Shown here piece by piece: positions 1 to 8,855 of a DNA stretch of 64,000 nucleotides. A program made the translations under genes and the position numbers. The first letter of the stretch is position 1. Each line of letters starts with the position of its first letter. Source of the DNA: Peptostreptococcaceae bacterium (GTDB taxonomy: Bacteria; Bacillota; Clostridia; Peptostreptococcales; Peptostreptococcaceae); contig CABIZO010000008.1 in assembly GCA_902363255.1 (NCBI GenBank), positions 1 to 64,000 of the forward strand. The letters are read 5' to 3'. The notes below the pieces were generated by a model. That model was given only the letters and a program-made list of their open reading frames with translations, had not been told where the DNA came from and ran no database searches.

Positions 1-348
<348 letters not shown>

Positions 349-444
349 TGTCCAATTGCTCAGCTAATCATTATCTGAATATCTGGCTTGGTTTGTTTGT
401 GTTTAATTCTTTAAGAATTAATTTATTGTTAACCTACTGTTTAA

Positions 445-457
445 TTTTCAAAGTTCT
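445..457 (-). promoter_or_regulatory. boxA-like antitermination/processing element in the 16S leader
   Basis: Between tRNA(CAU) and 16S the minus strand reads AGAACTTTGAAAA. It resembles the boxA-like element (TGCTCTTTGAAAA type) found ahead of Firmicute 16S and 23S genes, where NusB/S10 antitermination complexes bind. Position about 100 nt before 16S fits. The call rests on motif similarity only; the rest of 349-460 is a leader with no gene. Confidence 0.4.
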
Positions 458-460
458 TTG

Positions 461-537
461 TGGTGGACCATCAGGGACTCGAACCCCAGACCTACCGGTT
501 ATGAGCCGGGCGCTCTAACCAACTGAGCTAATGGTCC
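461..537 (-). tRNA. tRNA with CAU anticodon (tRNA-Met or tRNA-Ile2)
   Basis: The minus strand folds into a 77-nt cloverleaf: acceptor arm GGACCAT/ATGGTCC, D-stem GCTC/GAGC, anticodon loop CTCATAA, T-loop TTCGAGT, and an encoded CCA. The anticodon is CAU. The acceptor and D-arm start (GGACC.TTAGCTCAGTTGG) resemble the lysidine-modified tRNA-Ile2 of Bacillus at least as much as elongator Met, so identity is left open. The outermost anticodon-stem pair looks like a C-U mismatch. It sits between tRNA-Leu and 16S. Confidence 0.93.
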
Positions 538-545
538 ACTTTATT

Positions 546-635
546 TGGTGCCGAAGACCGGAATCGAACCGGTACGAAAGTATAAGTTTCGCAGGATTTT
601 AAGTCCTGTGCGTCTGCCAGTTCCGCCACTTCGGC
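546..635 (-). tRNA. tRNA-Leu (anticodon UAA)
   Basis: A 90-nt minus-strand class II tRNA with acceptor GCCGAAG/CTTCGGC, a long variable arm, anticodon loop CTTAAAA (anticodon UAA), a T-arm containing GGTTCGATTCC and an encoded CCA. It lies 8 nt from tRNA(CAU) and about 12 nt from 5S, so all are probably processed from one transcript. Confidence 0.96.
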
Positions 636-647
636 ATGCACCAAATT

Positions 648-763
<116 letters not shown>

Positions 764-790
764 TCTATTTATTTTTCAATCACAAGTATT

Positions 791-819
791 ATATTAACAT
801 TCCTCAAAACTTTTGTCAA
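791..819 (-). promoter_or_regulatory. Sigma-A promoter of the 5S-tRNA-16S cluster
   Basis: On the minus strand a perfect -35 TTGACA (814-819) is followed after 17 nt by -10 TAATAT (791-796). Transcription would start near 783, about 20 nt before the 5S gene. No other strong promoter was seen between here and 16S, so this probably drives the whole cluster. Confidence 0.75.
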
Positions 820-844
820 ATGTTTTTTACTTTTTTTTGTTTTT

Positions 845-942
845 CTTTTTATTAAGAAAAACTGACCTATCATTTTTATGATAGCTCTTTGTGCCATTTC
901 CCTGGCGCAATAAATAATATACACTATATTTAATGATAGGTC
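845..942 (-). terminator. Terminator after sigB with a nested, competing outer arm
   Basis: On the minus strand CTATCAT (878-884) pairs with ATGATAG (867-873) around a 4-nt loop and is followed by AGTTTTTCTT, a plausible Rho-independent terminator. A third segment just after sigB (933-942, GACCTATCAT) is complementary to 864-873 and can replace the inner arm, enclosing a small GCCA/TGGC hairpin near 895-910. This separates the sigma-B operon from the rRNA promoter. Confidence 0.6.
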
Positions 943-951
943 AATAGTTTT

Positions 952-1722
952 TTAAATATTTTTTTCATATTCTTTTTTTAGCTTTTCTATTATTTTTCTT
1001 TCTAGCCTAGAAATAGTCATTTGAGAAATATTTAGTTCCTTTGCTAGAGCTGACTGTGTCTTTTCTAAATAGAATCTGCCCTTGAATATCTGAACTTCTA
1101 ATTCATTTAATGTTACTATAAACTTTTCTAAAAAATCTTTATATTCGATATCACTAAAACTTTCTTCTTTATCTGCTATTTTATCCATTAATGATATATT
1201 CTCTTCTGAATCACTATTAGTTGTTGCATCTAGCGATACTGGCTGATACCCATAGGATGCCTCTAGAGACTCCAAAACTTCTTCTTCTGTACACCCTAAA
1301 TACTCTGCTATCTCTTTTACTTTTGGATGCTTTTTATTTTTTTGTTCTAATATAACTTTAGCTTCACTTACCTTTTTACTTAGTTCTTGAACCCTTCTAG
1401 GAACTCTTAAGGTCCACACTTTGTCTCTAAAGTACTTTTTTATTTCACCTACAATTGTTGGTGTAGCAAAACTTGAAAACTCAAATCCTTTTTCTATATC
1501 ATATCTATCTATTGCATATATTAATGCTAAAGAAGCGACCTGATATATATCATCAAATTCTACCCCTTTATTAATATATTTTTTCGCTAATATATTCACT
1601 AGATATAAATGTCTTTCTATTAATATATCTCTGACTTCTCTGTTTTTATCTTTGCTATATATTTTAAAAAGTTCTTTAGTTTCCATATTTAGGTAATCCG
1701 TAGCATTAGCTACCTTCTTCAT
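952..1722 (-). CDS. sigB: RNA polymerase sigma factor SigB/SigF family
   Basis: A 256-aa alternative sigma-70 factor. Residues about 30-100 contain region 2, including the LASLALIYAIDRYD stretch and FSSFATPTIVGEIKKYFRD. Region 3 follows, and a C-terminal region 4 helix-turn-helix (about 205-250) includes LAKELNISQMTISRLER. Length matches general-stress SigB and sporulation SigF. The adjacent rsbV and rsbW, and the C. difficile-like neighbourhood beside gyrA, favour SigB, the stress-response factor held by RsbW. The start codon overlaps the rsbW stop (TAATG), implying translational coupling. Confidence 0.92.
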   Translation of the reverse strand: MKKVANATDYLNMETKELFKIYSKDKNREVRDILIERHLYLVNILAKKYINKGVEFDDIYQVASLALIYAIDRYDIEKGFEFSSFATPTIVGEIKKYFRDKVWTLRVPRRVQELSKKVSEAKVILEQKNKKHPKVKEIAEYLGCTEEEVLESLEASYGYQPVSLDATTNSDSEENISLMDKIADKEESFSDIEYKDFLEKFIVTLNELEVQIFKGRFYLEKTQSALAKELNISQMTISRLERKIIEKLKKEYEKNI

Positions 1723-2129
1723 TACATATCAACTCCTAAATACTTTGTCATTTTTATGCTAGTTCCATTTCCTTCTTGGGATTCAACAGCTACTTCATCC
1801 ATAAGAGCTTCTATTATAAATAATCCCATTCCACTTTCTTTAAGATTATCTACATCTGGTTCACTTACTTCACTTCTATCGTATCCTTTGCCATTATCAA
1901 TTATTTCTATAGTTAATCCATTCTCTATCATTGAATATATAATTGTAAACTTATCATCTGAACTATGTTTTATAGCATTTGTACAGGCTTCAGATACAGC
2001 TACTTTTAAATCTTCAATATCATCTATACAAAAACCCACTTTATTTGCGATTCCAGAAGTAGTTAATCTTATTATGCTTACATATTCTGGGTTTGATGTA
2101 ATCTCCATTTTAATTGTTTCGTAAGTCAA
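1722..2129 (-). CDS. rsbW: Anti-sigma-B factor, serine kinase RsbW
   Basis: 135 aa with a GHKL/HATPase_c fold. The N-box is AVSEACTNAIKHS (about 44-56), the G1-like motif is EIIDNGKGYD (about 75-84), and ESGMGLFII (about 98-106) is the G2 loop. Members bind and inhibit the cognate sigma factor and phosphorylate the antagonist RsbV on serine. It overlaps sigB and lies 2 bp after rsbV, the standard partner-switching order. Upstream phosphatases such as RsbU/RsbZ are not in this window. Confidence 0.93.
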   Translation of the reverse strand: MTYETIKMEITSNPEYVSIIRLTTSGIANKVGFCIDDIEDLKVAVSEACTNAIKHSSDDKFTIIYSMIENGLTIEIIDNGKGYDRSEVSEPDVDNLKESGMGLFIIEALMDEVAVESQEGNGTSIKMTKYLGVDM

Positions 2130-2131
2130 AA

Positions 2132-2449
2132 CTATCCCTCCAATTTAAAAATCTTATCTAAACCTGTTATATTGAATATTTTTCTTACGTTATTCTTAGG
2201 TTTTTCTATATATACTTCTTTATTTTCTATCTTTAATCTTTTTAGAATTCCTATCATTACACCTAATCCTGTTGAATCTATATAATCTAAGTCTTCAAGG
2301 TTTAACTTTATATCAATATTTTTTTCATCAACTAATTTATGTAAGCTTTTCTTTAGTTCATCTGCTGTAGATACATCTAATTCTCCCTCAAGAGAAACTT
2401 TCCAGAAATCATTTGATGCATCTAATATTGAGTTTATTTTTATTGACAT
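2132..2449 (-). CDS. rsbV: Anti-anti-sigma factor RsbV (STAS domain)
   Basis: 105 aa from the chosen start. A single STAS domain contains the signature DLDYIDSTGLGVMIG; the serine of DST is the residue RsbW-type kinases phosphorylate. Unphosphorylated RsbV binds RsbW and frees sigma-B. The reading frame extends 5 codons further upstream to an ATG, but that ATG lies in the GGGAGGT ribosome-binding site; the internal ATG at 2449 (MSIKIN) has the right spacing, so it is preferred. Confidence 0.92.
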   Translation of the reverse strand: MSIKINSILDASNDFWKVSLEGELDVSTADELKKSLHKLVDEKNIDIKLNLEDLDYIDSTGLGVMIGILKRLKIENKEVYIEKPKNNVRKIFNITGLDKIFKLEG

Positions 2450-2472
2450 TATTCTACCTCCCATTTAATGTA

Positions 2473-2730
2473 TTATTTTTTGAAGAATTTAAATACTCTA
2501 AATAAACTAGTAATCTTTGTTATTATGTCCATAACTTCTCTAACACTTTTTGTTATATGTGCTGCATTATCTACTATATCTGTTATATGTCTTTCATTGA
2601 CATCTATTAATCTATTTGTTCTTTCAACAACTTTATTTGCGCTATTTAATACTTTAGCTAAGTATATAGCTACTATAAAAAAGCTAGCACCAAATAAAAC
2701 TGCCCCTATTTGCCAGCCTATTGCATTCAT
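2473..2730 (-). CDS. DUF948-type small membrane protein
   Basis: 85 aa. One N-terminal membrane segment (about residues 5-25, IGAVLFGASFFIVAIYLAKV) is followed by an amphipathic helix with regular polar/apolar spacing (NSANKVVERTNRLID...), typical of DUF948 proteins, which often sit near stress and general-stress loci. The start overlaps the YtxH stop (TAATG), so the two are coupled. Function unknown; probably co-expressed with rsbV-rsbW-sigB, which follow. Confidence 0.75.
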   Translation of the reverse strand: MNAIGWQIGAVLFGASFFIVAIYLAKVLNSANKVVERTNRLIDVNERHITDIVDNAAHITKSVREVMDIITKITSLFRVFKFFKK

Positions 2731-3008
2731 TACTTATCTCCCTCTTCAAAGCTTTTACTTATTAGTATATCTTCTTCAGATATTTCTATATTATTCTCTT
2801 CTATTATTTCATCTTTTATAGATATTATTTTTTCTTTAACTCCATCAATTGTTTCATGTAGAACATCTTTTGGATTTTCTTTTACTTCCATTAACTTTTC
2901 TTTTGCTTCTTTTCTTATCTCTGATCCTTCTTTAGGAGCTAAACATAACCCTGCAACAAATCCTGCTAATGCTCCTACTACTAGATATAATCCCTTTTTT
3001 CCACTCAT
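2730..3008 (-). CDS. YtxH-like general stress membrane protein
   Basis: 92 aa. The N-terminus (KGLYLVVGALAGFVAGLCLAPKEGSEIRKEAKEK) is the hallmark of the YtxH family: a glycine/alanine-rich membrane segment followed by APKSGKE-like residues and a charged helix. In Bacillus, YtxH is sigma-B dependent. Here it heads the minus-strand run into DUF948, rsbV, rsbW and sigB. RBS AAAGGAGA precedes the start. No sigma-B type promoter was recognised upstream. Confidence 0.8.
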   Translation of the reverse strand: MSGKKGLYLVVGALAGFVAGLCLAPKEGSEIRKEAKEKLMEVKENPKDVLHETIDGVKEKIISIKDEIIEENNIEISEEDILISKSFEEGDK

Positions 3009-3055
3009 AACAATTTCTCCTTTTCATTATTCTAATAACACTTTACTAATTTATA

Positions 3056-3085
3056 TGGAAAAAGAATAGGAAAAATCCTATTCTT
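3056..3085 (-). terminator. gyrA terminator containing the gyrA stop codon
   Basis: A 10-bp stem (3062-3071 with 3076-3085, loop AAAA) followed on the minus strand by CTTTTT. The gyrA stop codon at 3078-3080 lies inside the stem, so the last codons of gyrA form the terminator. It separates the gyr operon from the sigma-B group. Confidence 0.8.
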
Positions 3086-5507
3086 CATCTATATTTATTT
3101 TGGCAATTGAAACTACATTTACTTCATCTTCTGTCTTCATTAACTTAACTCCGCTTGTTACTCTACCATAAATTGAAATTCCTTCAACTTGTAGTCTTAT
3201 AAGTATACCATCTGAGTTAATTATCATTATTTGGTCTTTTTCATCAACCATTTCAGCACCGACGATTTTTCCTGTCTTTTCAAATATATTATAAGTTTTT
3301 ATTCCTTTTCCTGCTCTACTTTGAACTCTATATTCATTAATATCTGTTCTCTTACCGAATCCTTTTTCACTCACTACTAAAAGTTCATGACCTTCATCTG
3401 TTAAGTTCATAGAAACTACTCTATCATCACCTGATAAAGTTATACCTTTAACACCCATAGCTGTTCTACCCATAGGTCTGATATCTGTTTCATTAAATCT
3501 TATAGACATTCCATTTTCAGTAACTAAAAGGACATCTTTTTCGCCGTTTGTGATTTTAACATCTATTAATTCATCATCACTTCTAAGTCCGATTGCTATA
3601 AGTCCTGACTTATTAATATTTTTAAATTCTTCACGTTTAGTTTTCTTAACTATACCTTTTTTAGTTGCCAATAATAAGTATAGTTCATCATTATTTGTAT
3701 GGTCTACTGGTATTAGAGTAGTTATTTTTTCGTTTGGTGCTAATTGTAATAAGTTTACTATAGCAGTTCCTTTTGCTTTTCTCTTTCCTTCTGGAATTTC
3801 AAATGCATCTAATCTAAATACTCTACCCTTATTTGTGAAGAATAATAATCTACTATGAGTTGAAGTTGTAACTAGGTGTTTTACGAAATCTTCTTCTCTT
3901 GTAGACATTGCTGCTATACCTTTACCACCTCTATTCTGACTCTTATATGTGTCTAAAGGTACTCTCTTGATGTAACCAAAATGAGTAAGAGTAATTGCTA
4001 TTTCTTCATCATCAATTAAATCTCTCATGTTGATTTCACCTTCAGCATGTCTAATTTCTGTTCTTCTCTCATCAGCATATTTTTCTTTTATAGCGATTAT
4101 TTCATCTTTTATAACACCTAAAAGTAATTGTTCATCTGCTAATATAGATCTTAAGTATTCTATTCTCTTCATTAACTCACTGTATTCATCTTCAATTTTT
4201 TGTCTTTCTAATCCAGTAAGTCTTTGTAGTCTCATATCTAATATTGCCTGAGCTTGTACATCAGATAAACCAAATTTAGATATTAATCCTTCTTTAGCTT
4301 CAGCAGTAGTTTTTGATCCTCTAATTAGGCTTATTACAGCATCTATATTATCTAGTGCTATTCTTAATCCTTCTAATATATGAGCTCTAGCTTCTGCTTT
4401 ATTTAATTCAAATTTTGTTCTACGTGTAACAACATCTTTTTGATGTTCAACGTAGTAATATAACATTTCTTTTAAGTTTAATACTTTTGGTACACCGTTA
4501 ACAAGTGCAAGCATTATTATACTGAATGTATCTTCCATTTGAGAATGTTTGTATAGATTATTAAGTACTATGTTAGCATTAGCATCTCTTTTTAGTTCTA
4601 TAACTATTCTCATACCATTTCTGTTACTTTCGTCTCTTAAGTCAGAAATACCTTCTAATTTCTTTTCTTTAACTAGTTCAGCTATTCTTTCAACTAATCT
4701 AGCTTTGTTTACTTGGTAAGGAATTTCTGTAACAACTATTTGTTGTCTTCCTTTTGGTAATTCTTCTATTACTGCTCTAGATCTAACTTTTACTTTTCCT
4801 CTACCAGTTCTATAAGCTTCTGCTATATTTTCTTTTCCCATTATTATTGCTGATGTTGGAAAGTCCGGTCCTTGAACGTAATTCATTAAATCCTCTACAC
4901 TACATTCTGGATTATCTATTAAATGTACAGTTGCATCTATAGTTTCACCTAAATTGTGAGGTGGTATAGATGTCGCCATACCAACTGCTATACCATTAGA
5001 TCCATTTACTAATAAGTTCGGATATCTTGATGGTAATACTGATGGTTCTTTTAAAGATTCATCAAAGTTTGGTACAAAATCTACAGTTTCTTTATCTATA
5101 TCTCTAAGTAATTCTAGAGCTAATCTACTCATTTTTGCTTCTGTATAACGCATTGCCGCTGGTGAGTCACCATCTACAGAACCAAAGTTACCATGGCCAT
5201 CAACTAAAAGTCCTCTCGTTGAGAAATCTTGTGCCATTCTTACCATTGCATAGTATACTGCTGTATCTCCATGTGGATGGTACTTCCCTAGAACGTCTCC
5301 AACAATACGGGCAGACTTTCTATAAGGCTTATCTGGTGTTAAATTTAATTCACTCATAGAGAAAAGTATTCTTCTATGAACTGGCTTTAATCCGTCTCTT
5401 ACATCAGGTAATGCACGACCAACTATAACGCTCATGGCATAATCAATATAAGATTTTTTCATTTCACTTGCTATTTCTATAGGGAGTATCTTATTGTTTT
5501 GTTCCAT
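3078..5507 (-). CDS. gyrA: DNA gyrase subunit A
   Basis: 809 aa, normal length. N-terminal winged-helix/breakage domain with catalytic Tyr121 in AAMRYTEAKM, tower and coiled-coil domains, then six beta-pinwheel repeats (GyrA-box-like QNRGGKGIAAM near 530). With GyrB it introduces negative supercoils. In the quinolone-determining region (HPHGDTAVYYAM) residue 82 is Thr (E. coli Ser83) and residue 86 is Tyr (E. coli Asp87). It follows gyrB by 18 bp and ends in its own terminator. Confidence 0.98.
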   Translation of the reverse strand: MEQNNKILPIEIASEMKKSYIDYAMSVIVGRALPDVRDGLKPVHRRILFSMSELNLTPDKPYRKSARIVGDVLGKYHPHGDTAVYYAMVRMAQDFSTRGLLVDGHGNFGSVDGDSPAAMRYTEAKMSRLALELLRDIDKETVDFVPNFDESLKEPSVLPSRYPNLLVNGSNGIAVGMATSIPPHNLGETIDATVHLIDNPECSVEDLMNYVQGPDFPTSAIIMGKENIAEAYRTGRGKVKVRSRAVIEELPKGRQQIVVTEIPYQVNKARLVERIAELVKEKKLEGISDLRDESNRNGMRIVIELKRDANANIVLNNLYKHSQMEDTFSIIMLALVNGVPKVLNLKEMLYYYVEHQKDVVTRRTKFELNKAEARAHILEGLRIALDNIDAVISLIRGSKTTAEAKEGLISKFGLSDVQAQAILDMRLQRLTGLERQKIEDEYSELMKRIEYLRSILADEQLLLGVIKDEIIAIKEKYADERRTEIRHAEGEINMRDLIDDEEIAITLTHFGYIKRVPLDTYKSQNRGGKGIAAMSTREEDFVKHLVTTSTHSRLLFFTNKGRVFRLDAFEIPEGKRKAKGTAIVNLLQLAPNEKITTLIPVDHTNNDELYLLLATKKGIVKKTKREEFKNINKSGLIAIGLRSDDELIDVKITNGEKDVLLVTENGMSIRFNETDIRPMGRTAMGVKGITLSGDDRVVSMNLTDEGHELLVVSEKGFGKRTDINEYRVQSRAGKGIKTYNIFEKTGKIVGAEMVDEKDQIMIINSDGILIRLQVEGISIYGRVTSGVKLMKTEDEVNVVSIAKINIDEE

Positions 5508-5525
5508 TTTTACTCATCCCCTTTC

Positions 5526-7430
5526 TTATATATCTAAGTTTGTAACATATGTTGCATTTTCTTCTATAAATTCTTTTCTAGGTCCAACCTTATCACCCAT
5601 TAACATAGAGAATACTTGGTCTGCCATTACAGCATCTTCTATTGTAACTTGTAATAATGTTCTTGTTTCAGGATTCATTGTTGTATCCCATAATTGCTCA
5701 GCGTTCATCTCTCCAAGCCCTTTGTATCTTTGAAGCTCAACACCTGTTCTTCCTATTTCTTCTAATAAAGCTTCTAATTCTCTATCTGAATAAACATAGT
5801 ATTCTTTCTTTTGCTTTTTAACCTTGTATAGAGGTGGTTGTGCTGCATACACATATCCATTTTCTATAAGAGGTCTCATATATCTAAAGAAGAATGTTAA
5901 TAATAATGTTCTTATGTGAGCACCATCTACGTCGGCATCGGTCATTATTATGATTTTATGATATCTAGCTTTTTCTAAGTCGAAGTCATTTCCTACCCCA
6001 CAACCATAAGCCGTTATCATATTTTTTATTTCATCAGAAGATAATATTTTATCTAATCTTGATTTTTCTACGTTTAATATCTTACCTCTAAGTGGTAAGA
6101 TTGCTTGAGTATGTCTATCTCTACCTTGTTTTGCAGAACCACCGGCAGAATCCCCTTCGACTAAGAATATCTCACTCTTAGCAGGATCTTTCTCTGCACA
6201 GTCTGCTAATTTCCCAGGTAATGATGTACTTTCTAGGACACTTTTTCTTCTTGTTAATTCTCTAGCTCTTTTTGCAGCTTCTCTAGCCCTTTGAGCTCTT
6301 AAACCTTTATCAACTATAGTTCTAGCTGTTGTTGGGTTTTCTTCTAAGAATGCTCCTAATTCTTCTACTGTTACACTATCTACATTACCTCTCATGTATG
6401 TATTACCTAATTTAGTCTTTGTTTGACCTTCAAATTGAGGTTCTGGTAGTTTAACAGATATAACAGCTGTAAGACCTTCTCTTATATCTTCACCTGTTAA
6501 ATTTCCTTCATTTTCTTTTATTAATTTATTACGCTTAGCGTATTCATTTACAGTTTTAGTTAATGCTGTTTTAAATCCTGCTAAATGAGTTCCACCTTCG
6601 TGTGTATCTATGTTATTTGCAAATGAGAATATATTTTCTGTATATCCATCAGTATATTGCATTGCTATTTCAACAATTGAGTCGCCTATTTTTTTATCTA
6701 TGTGAACTATATCATCATGTATAGGTGTTTTTGTTTTATTTAAATATTTAACAAATTCAACTAAACCTCCATCATAATGGAATTCTTTTTTACGTTCACT
6801 GTTTTCTCTTTTATCTTCGAAAACTATTTTTACTCCCTTATTTAAGAAAGCAAGCTCTCTAAGTCTATGTTCTAATGTTTCATACTTGAATTCAACTTCA
6901 TCAAATATAGTTTCATCTGGCATGAAGCTTATTATTGTTCCTGTATGGTTAGATTCTCCTGCTACCTCTAATGCAGAAGTTGTCATCCCTTTTTCATAAG
7001 TTTGTCTATATATTTTTCCATCTCTATAAACATCTGCAACTAACCATTTTGACAATGCATTAACTACAGATATCCCCACTCCGTGAAGTCCACCAGATAC
7101 CTTGTATCCTCCTCCACCGAATTTACCACCTGCATGCAGTACTGTTAAAACTGTTTCTAAAGTAGATTTTCCTGTTTTAGGATGAGTTTCTACAGGTATA
7201 CCTCTACCATCATCCTTTACAGTTACACTGCCATCTTCATTTAGACTAACATATATTCTGTCACAATAACCTTGTAATGCTTCATCTATACTATTATCAA
7301 CAATTTCATAAACTAGATGGTGTAATCCTCTTGGTCCAGTAGATCCTATATACATACCTGGTCTTTTTCTAACTGCTTCAAGACCTTCTAGTACCTGAAT
7401 CTGACTTGCGCCATACTCTTGTTGTTTCAT
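5526..7430 (-). CDS. gyrB: DNA gyrase subunit B
   Basis: 634 aa. N-terminal GHKL ATPase (EIVDNSIDEAL N-box, DDGRGIPVE, GLHGVGISVVNALS), transducer domain, then TOPRIM with EGDSAGG (about 425) and DADVDGAHIRTL (about 500), and the C-terminal GyrB domain with QRYKGLGEMN. It powers strand passage with GyrA. The start is 1 bp before the recF stop region, so recF-gyrB-gyrA look like one operon. The short (Gram-positive) form lacks the large insert of enterobacterial GyrB. Confidence 0.98.
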   Translation of the reverse strand: MKQQEYGASQIQVLEGLEAVRKRPGMYIGSTGPRGLHHLVYEIVDNSIDEALQGYCDRIYVSLNEDGSVTVKDDGRGIPVETHPKTGKSTLETVLTVLHAGGKFGGGGYKVSGGLHGVGISVVNALSKWLVADVYRDGKIYRQTYEKGMTTSALEVAGESNHTGTIISFMPDETIFDEVEFKYETLEHRLRELAFLNKGVKIVFEDKRENSERKKEFHYDGGLVEFVKYLNKTKTPIHDDIVHIDKKIGDSIVEIAMQYTDGYTENIFSFANNIDTHEGGTHLAGFKTALTKTVNEYAKRNKLIKENEGNLTGEDIREGLTAVISVKLPEPQFEGQTKTKLGNTYMRGNVDSVTVEELGAFLEENPTTARTIVDKGLRAQRAREAAKRARELTRRKSVLESTSLPGKLADCAEKDPAKSEIFLVEGDSAGGSAKQGRDRHTQAILPLRGKILNVEKSRLDKILSSDEIKNMITAYGCGVGNDFDLEKARYHKIIIMTDADVDGAHIRTLLLTFFFRYMRPLIENGYVYAAQPPLYKVKKQKKEYYVYSDRELEALLEEIGRTGVELQRYKGLGEMNAEQLWDTTMNPETRTLLQVTIEDAVMADQVFSMLMGDKVGPRKEFIEENATYVTNLDI

Positions 7431-8546
7431 TTAGTTACCTCCATTCTGTATACTAATTACTTTACCTTTTTCTATATTAAAAATAGTAGTATTATCTTTA
7501 TTAAATATACTTTTATGTGCTACTTCTGCTGTAGTTATAAACATTTGTACATCTTCTAAATTATCTACTAGTAATTTTTGTCTTGTTTCATCTAATTCAC
7601 TAAATACATCATCTAGTATCAATATTGGATTTTCTCCAACTTCATTTTTAATTAGCTCTATTTCTGATAATTTTAGTGAAATAGAAGCTGTTCTTTGCTG
7701 CCCTTGTGAACCATATAGCCTTACATCTAATTCATTTACAAATATATTTAAGTCGTCTTTATGAACACCATACCTCGTAGTTCTTACTTCCATATCGTGT
7801 TCTCTGCTTTCAATCAATTTATTGTAGAATCTTTCTTTTACTTCCGCAACAGTATCTTCATCACTTATATTCATTTGATTTTTATAAGTAATTTGTAAGT
7901 CTTCTATACCGTTGGTTAGCCTAGTATGCATAGCATTTGCTATATCAGAAATCTTCTTAATAAAATCTCTTCTAATAATATATATATAGCTACCATATTT
8001 AGATAAGCTTTCATCATAGACATCCAATAAGTTCGTATCTATGTTTCTGTTTTTAAGAACTCTATTCTTTTGACTTAGTATTTTATTGTAATTTATTAAA
8101 TAATTATAGTATTTGGGCATTATTTGACTTATTTCTTTATCTATAAATGATCTGCGTTCTCTTGGTCCATCTTTGACTAATCTTAAATCTTCTGGAGAAA
8201 AAATTACTACATTTAAGTTTCCAAGTAATTCTTGAATTTTTTGGATGTGTATCTTATTTACTTTAATTCCCTTTTTATTTTTTCCAATTGCAACTTCTAT
8301 TAAACTATTTGAGTCGTATTTAGTGTAGCTTCCTCCAACATAGAGACTTTCCGTATCAAATTTAATAACTTCTTTATCTTTGTTCGTCCTAAAAGATTTG
8401 CCAAAAGATAGCATATAAATAGATTCCACTATATTTGTTTTTCCCTGTCCATTTTTACCAACTAAGAGATTAACATTTTTATTAAAATCTATATACAGAT
8501 TATCATAATTTCTAAAATTTATTAATTTTAAGCTATTAAGCTGCAT
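7431..8546 (-). CDS. recF: DNA replication and repair protein RecF
   Basis: 371 aa. Walker A GKNGQGKT (about 31-38), an SMC-like signature GSQGQQRTASISLKLSE near 285, and Walker B PILILDDVFSELD near 310. It is an ABC-type ATPase that loads RecA at single-strand gaps. Directly joined to gyrB and 14 bp after the S4 gene. RBS AAGGAG lies upstream of the start. Confidence 0.96.
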   Translation of the reverse strand: MQLNSLKLINFRNYDNLYIDFNKNVNLLVGKNGQGKTNIVESIYMLSFGKSFRTNKDKEVIKFDTESLYVGGSYTKYDSNSLIEVAIGKNKKGIKVNKIHIQKIQELLGNLNVVIFSPEDLRLVKDGPRERRSFIDKEISQIMPKYYNYLINYNKILSQKNRVLKNRNIDTNLLDVYDESLSKYGSYIYIIRRDFIKKISDIANAMHTRLTNGIEDLQITYKNQMNISDEDTVAEVKERFYNKLIESREHDMEVRTTRYGVHKDDLNIFVNELDVRLYGSQGQQRTASISLKLSEIELIKNEVGENPILILDDVFSELDETRQKLLVDNLEDVQMFITTAEVAHKSIFNKDNTTIFNIEKGKVISIQNGGN

Positions 8547-8560
8547 TAAGGGGACTCCTT

Positions 8561-8767
8561 TTACACTACCATTATTGAGTTTCCTTCAACTTCAATAAGA
8601 TCTCCTGGTCTAATTTTTTTACCTCTTCTTGTCTCAACTTCGCCATTAACCTTTACTACACCTTCTTGTATTAAAAATTTAGCATGACCACCAGTTGAAG
8701 CAATATCAGCCAGTTTTAAGAATTGATCTAACTTAATATATTCTGAATCTATAGCTATTTCTATCAT
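8561..8767 (-). CDS. S4-domain RNA-binding protein (YaaA/YlxQ type)
   Basis: 68 aa, essentially one S4 domain (IKLDQFLKLADIASTGGHAKFLIQEGVVKVNGEVETRRGKKIRPGDLIEV). Conserved between dnaN and recF in most Firmicutes (yaaA in B. subtilis). The S4 fold binds structured RNA, and a role in large-subunit assembly has been proposed for relatives. First gene of the recF-gyrBA operon; RBS AGGAGG. Confidence 0.9.
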   Translation of the reverse strand: MIEIAIDSEYIKLDQFLKLADIASTGGHAKFLIQEGVVKVNGEVETRRGKKIRPGDLIEVEGNSIMVV

Positions 8768-8802
8768 CTTGACTCCTCCTATTTCTTATTAGTTAAGTAC
8801 TT

Positions 8803-8831
8803 ATTATACCATAAAAATAATAAAAACCCAA
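8803..8831 (-). promoter_or_regulatory. Promoter for the S4-recF-gyrB-gyrA operon
   Basis: On the minus strand an extended -10 TGGTATAAT (-10 hexamer at 8803-8808) lies 17 nt from TTGGGT (8826-8831). The -35 is inside the dnaN terminator stem, so the end of dnaN and the start of the next operon share sequence. Confidence 0.7.
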
Positions 8832-8848
8832 CTAAATGCAGTTGGGTT
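8817..8848 (-). terminator. dnaN terminator
   Basis: Minus-strand hairpin AACCCAACT/AGTTGGGTT (9 bp, loop GCATTT) immediately after dnaN, followed by TTTATTATTTTT. It ends the dnaA-dnaN unit and overlaps the promoter of the following operon. Confidence 0.85.
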
Positions 8849-8855
8849 CATAGTC

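Noticed and set aside
1756..2124. Long plus-strand open frame opposite rsbW, and similar frames opposite gyrA, carB and others
   Set aside because: They are shadows of well-supported genes, lack ribosome-binding sites and have low-complexity Ser/Leu/Ile-rich translations.
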